From: Lumbricus rubellus
Lineage: Eukaryota; Annelida; Clitellata; Crassiclitellata; Lumbricidae
Direction: 5' to 3'
Assembly: GCA_945859605.1 (NCBI GenBank)
Contig: OX243822.1
Coordinates: 20,354,341-20,418,340, forward strand
Length of the DNA: 64,000 bases
The number at the start of each line of letters is the position of its first letter. Position 1 is the stretch's first letter. This document shows positions 60,201 to 64,000 of this stretch, in pieces. The notes under the pieces are model-generated. The model saw only the letters and a program-made list of their open reading frames with translations. It ran no database searches and was not told the origin of the DNA. The position numbers were made by a program, and so were the translations under genes.

Positions 60201-61780
60201 ACGCGTCATTGCACGCACACGTGATGGGAATAGCTATGTAGACAAACCTGTTGCTAGGACACCTTAGAAAATAGTGATTTCTAGTGTGCCAGGCAGCTAG
60301 GCATTCCTAGCAGAATTACCAAAGTGCAGCTTACTTGGTACAGCTAAAATTTGCAGATTGAAAGAAATTTTGACTTGCAGAGACAATTTTCTATAGTTAG
60401 ATTACCTTTCTCATAATAACTTTGAAAACCAGACTTGAAGTACCTCTGCAGAATTAAGAGTGTACGGACTAAGGGTTGAGGCGGTTACAACACAATCACT
60501 TGGACAACCTGAAGCAGAATGGAGAGGAGCCTAATAAATAAACGATAGGCTGCACCTTCAGATTTTATTCCTAAATGCAAATAAAAATGGCGAAAAGACT
60601 AGAAAAGATTAGCCTAGTAGCCTACGACTTGGGAAACATTTCTTAACATTGTAAAGTTAACCAATAAAATAATGTTATTAATGCGAGATCACTAAGACGT
60701 CCAAGGGAGAGCACGACAAAGCAGAAAGTAGCATAAAATACAGAGAAAATGGGAGGACGTGAAGAAACACGTGGTAATGTAGCGATTAAAAAGAAGGAAT
60801 CATTCCAGCATATATACAAAAGACGCTTTACTATCAGCGTCTAATGCAAAAGAAGTCAGGCGAAAACGATGCAAAACCTAAGATCAAAGGAAGCCATGGA
60901 GACTATCAATTAAGCTTACTATTATAATGGAGGGTACAGAAATATCGCCAAACAATAATCATAGGATCAGAGCTTTTTAACGGATTTGTTAGAACTGCAC
61001 AACCTCTTGCTTCTCTTCACATCCTCCATGGTAAATAATTATTGCTCTAAATCGGGTTACAATGACTTCTTTTATACTATTTTTAACTGCATAGCAGCAC
61101 ACTGAGCATAGAAGTGCACAACTCTATTAGGACTGCACATTATTGTCAAGAACTGCACACTGAAGAAGCCCTGCATAATGTGCATATGATTGGTATCATC
61201 AGCTTTGATGACATGAGCAGCCTTATTTAAATCATATAGATGTAGAACTTAGATGACAGTGAAAAATGAATTTAATTTATCATCAAATGAATGATGAAAG
61301 AATTTCCTGAGTGGAAGTTCTACCGTAAAGGAATGAGATAGCCTACTGTAGCAAAGTGTCACCAGCTAAACAAGGTACAAGCATAAAGGAACATCATATC
61401 AAACCAACGACGCAGAAGAGCTAAACTCACAGTATGATGTAGAACTTAGATGACAACAACGATATCTAAAAAATTACAGTAGTCAGGTTTTCGTATTAAG
61501 CAGAATGCAATTCCGGTGTGCGGACTCTTGTTATCTCCAGGTAGACAGACACGCAACTAGAGTAGGAAGGCATTATGGCGTAATGCAATGCGTTTCTACA
61601 TTGGCTTTCTTATAACTCGACGATGTCACGACATTTATCTTTTGGCAAATAGAATAACTAGGTGGATTCGAACCGCAGCCTTCAAACTCTAAGACACGGA
61701 ACATACCTCTACACTATCGCGCCCCAAAATGACGAGACCACCAAAACATTATATAGGACTGTTACACAAGCCGTTGAAGT
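60200..61780. other. Intergenic DNA before gene C
   Basis: AT-rich, no long frame. 61650-61730 holds a worn tRNA-like SINE head on the - strand (GGATTCGAACC). Nothing else recognised. Confidence 0.5.
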
Positions 61781-62354
61781 GTACTAAAACATTAGCCGTC
61801 CGCATATAATAATGTAGTTCCTAGTCCCTACAGGATAAAGCTTACTGTGATAGGCCTATACAAAAGTATACATGTAGCTTGTTGAGTTACGGCAGCAAGA
61901 GTGAACTAACAAAAGAATATGCAACCTGTAATTTGTAATTGTAGAAGTCTAATGAGTACCACAGTGTTGCAGAACTTAAGCCTAAATCGTGCAGGCAAAA
62001 AGTAGACCGGCTTATCTGTATGAGGATATGCCACATGCTAACCAGCGAGAGGCGCAAAAACAAGTAGGCCAGCGTGGTTCGATACTGCGCCTATATAACG
62101 TACACCACCGATCTTTGCGACCGAATTCCCACAGTGTAATCTCGTGTGCTGTGAGACATTATCCATCCAGCCGCTACCATAAAACACCTGTTACAATCAC
62201 ATACCGGCGAATTTCAGGCCTTCTGTCTGTGGTATTGGCCCCTAGTAGGCTATACGGATGATCTTATCTCTTCTGATAACGGTGGTTTAGAAAGATCAGA
62301 AAATGGGATATATTGCTGTGGACCGAATGTCGCATTTCACAGAGCTTCGAAGAC
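61780..62354 (+). promoter_or_regulatory. Conserved 5' flank and probable 5' UTR of gene C
   Basis: Aligns with 11690-12230. It contains a TATATAA box candidate at 62092-62098, 257 bases before the start codon. The matching place in gene B (11965-11971) reads TTGATAA. Transcription start not determined. Confidence 0.6.
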
Positions 62355-62409
62355 ATGGAAGCGTTTAGTTTCGTCGCCTGTTGCTTTGCGCTGTTTGCTT
62401 TTTGTACAG
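62355..62409 (+). CDS. Gene C exon 1: signal peptide
   Basis: Encodes MEAFSFVACCFALFAFCT, phase 1 end, donor GTTTGT. Three residues differ from gene B; the hydrophobic core is kept. Confidence 0.82.
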
Positions 62410-63040
62410 GTTTGTCAAATATTTTACAAAATAGGTCAAAGTGACATGAAAGAGAGGGGGAAGAAGAATAATCTCCATTGGAGACTCTGCGTGCACTTAT
62501 TTTTATAAATGACTGAAAACGCTCCTTCTTTGAGTGGATTGGTAAATGTAGTAATCCTCTAGGAGAGGTGATCTGAAATGGACGAATGAGCGAATAAAAC
62601 AAGGAAAGGAAATTGGGCAGGAAGGAATAAGAGAAGAATAAAGGAAGGTGATCTGATGACAAAGTTTCGATTCAGCGAAACAAAAAAATGGACATAGGCC
62701 TACATAGACCTTGTCGATTAGAATTTTGGCCCTGACAGTGTGAATTAATTTCTCTTTTTTCTGGTTAATTGTTTTAGCGGATCACGTTCCTGAAGGAAGA
62801 AATGACGTCGTTACACCTTTTGCAGGTTCGTTGAGAAACGTTCAATTCTTTAAACGACAACTTCGATGATTATGATAGTGACGAAGCTGGCTCCCGATGA
62901 TGATGCCAATAATGATGACGACTCTAACGAATTAAAAAAATGACAAAAATTGATGGTGCTGCTGAGTAGAGATCTTGAAAAGGCGCTATACAAATAGATG
63001 TGATTGACTGATGATGATTATGATGATGATGACTACAACG

Positions 63041-63113
<73 letters not shown>

Positions 63114-64000
63114 CGATGATGACGATAATAATAATGATAATGATAAAGATCATGATGATGATTGTGACGATAACGACGATGATGTTGATGACGATTATCA
63201 TGATGACGACGGTAGCCTAATATATAAAATTATGTTTCTAATAAGCGCCTTAGAAGTCGAGATGAATGAGTGGTTGCGGGAAAATGACAGTTACTACACG
63301 TTGTTTCTTATAATTATTTGTAGCAAGAAATGCTCTCTAAGCATGGGCTTCCGCAGAGGATCAAGGGGAGCACTTGCCCCCGCATACGTTTTCACATTAA
63401 TTGAGCCTTTGCCAAGCTAATCTAGAAAGTTATACAAAGAATAGATATTTGCAATTTTTCAGAAATAGACGACAAGATAGCCTGTAGGATTATAATATAT
63501 TAAAGCAATTTTGTTATAACAAAGATTAAATTCATAAAAGATTTGAGACTGATTCTAATGCAGTTCAACTTACCGTCGTGTCGCTGGATGGCGTGAATTT
63601 TCCCAAGTGCTATAACTGAGTGCCAGTAATTTATTCTCAGAACGCAACTAGATGCATTCATATTTGCTGGCATTCGTTCAGATCCGCTTCTTCTGACCAC
63701 TAATCGCGACCAGTGGCTTTCTGCGCCCTCCTTAGTCCCCGAGCCAACCAAATAAAACTTTGCTCCCCTAAAAACTGGATTGGCCGAACCAGGAGTGATC
63801 CAGCACTTAGGCCAATAGTGTTAAGTTACCGAACCCACTGCTGTAAAGCCGAACCACCAATATAAAACTTTGCTCCCCTGGAATATTCCACCGGACGCAC
63901 ATGTATTATCTAAGGTCTGTTTTCAAAACCCGTCTGCTGTTCAAGACCATTTCTTCTCTTGTTTTCTTCGTAGACTACGCCGTGAGACTCGTCGGTGGAC
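62355..64000 (+). CDS. Secreted SRCR protein, gene C (5' end only)
   Basis: Exons 62355-62409, 62778-62825 and 63974-64000 (cut by the window edge). Each matches the first three exons of gene B in length, phase and sequence, so this is a third tandem copy. The frame is open. The rest lies outside the window, so domain number and integrity are unknown. Confidence 0.85.
62778..62825 (+). CDS. Gene C exon 2: linker
   Basis: 48 nt, phase 1 to 1, acceptor GTTTTAG, donor GTTCGT. Encodes ADHVPEGRNDVVTPFAG. Confidence 0.82.
63008..63210. repeat. (GAT)n microsatellite in gene C intron
   Basis: GAT/GAC triplets after the linker exon, in the same place as 13865-14010 in gene B. Confidence 0.92.
63974..64000 (+). 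CDS. Gene C SRCR domain 1, first-half exon (partial)
   Basis: After acceptor CTTCGTAG the frame reads DYAVRLVGG and is cut by the window end. Gene B has DYAMRLVGG. Confidence 0.85.

Overview
The window is animal (metazoan) genomic DNA. It is AT-rich, with large introns and dense microsatellites, LINE fragments and small inverted-repeat transposons. Its real genes are tandem copies of a secreted multi-domain scavenger-receptor cysteine-rich (SRCR) protein, all on the + strand. Large SRCR families of this kind are known from echinoderms and other invertebrate deuterostomes, so an echinoderm-like marine animal is the likeliest source; the species cannot be named from sequence alone.

Layout. Gene A (1 to about 10016) is the 3' half of one copy, from the end of the first exon of domain 5 to the stop codon and polyA signal. 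Gene B (12231 to about 40935) appears complete: a signal-peptide exon, a short linker exon, sixteen exons encoding eight SRCR domains (two exons each), and a terminal exon that supplies only Val and the stop codon. I assemble about 890 residues. Gene C starts at 62355 and runs off the right edge inside the first exon of domain 1. The exons of A match exons 11-19 of B in order, phase and length, and the start of C matches the start of B, so this is a head-to-tail array. The A-B spacer is 2.2 kb; the B-C spacer is about 21.4 kb, swollen by mobile elements and satellite DNA.

Each SRCR domain has six cysteines (two in the first exon, four in the second) and an internal intron, the group A pattern. 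Exon phases are regular: first-half exons are phase 1 to 2, second-half exons 2 to 1. Domains alternate between two types, so the protein looks like four copies of a two-domain unit. Even-numbered domains keep a sequence like the DMBT1 microbe-binding motif (VEVLxxxxW) and mostly the acidic pair after the next cysteine; odd-numbered domains have diverged at both places. With a signal peptide and no membrane segment, a soluble pattern-recognition or agglutinin-like role is a reasonable inference, not shown here.

The rest is repeats: a nearly full-length CR1/Jockey-like LINE with an open 1097-codon ORF2 (about 47908-52803), several LINE fragments, at least eleven hAT-like elements (most with recognisable 8-bp target duplications, some nested), two copies of a mariner-derived element, a TTAA-flanked element, a foldback-like element, tRNA-derived SINEs, a 130-bp satellite and several minisatellites. 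Two orphan exon-like reading frames on the - strand (43559-43710 and 54338-54540) remain unidentified.
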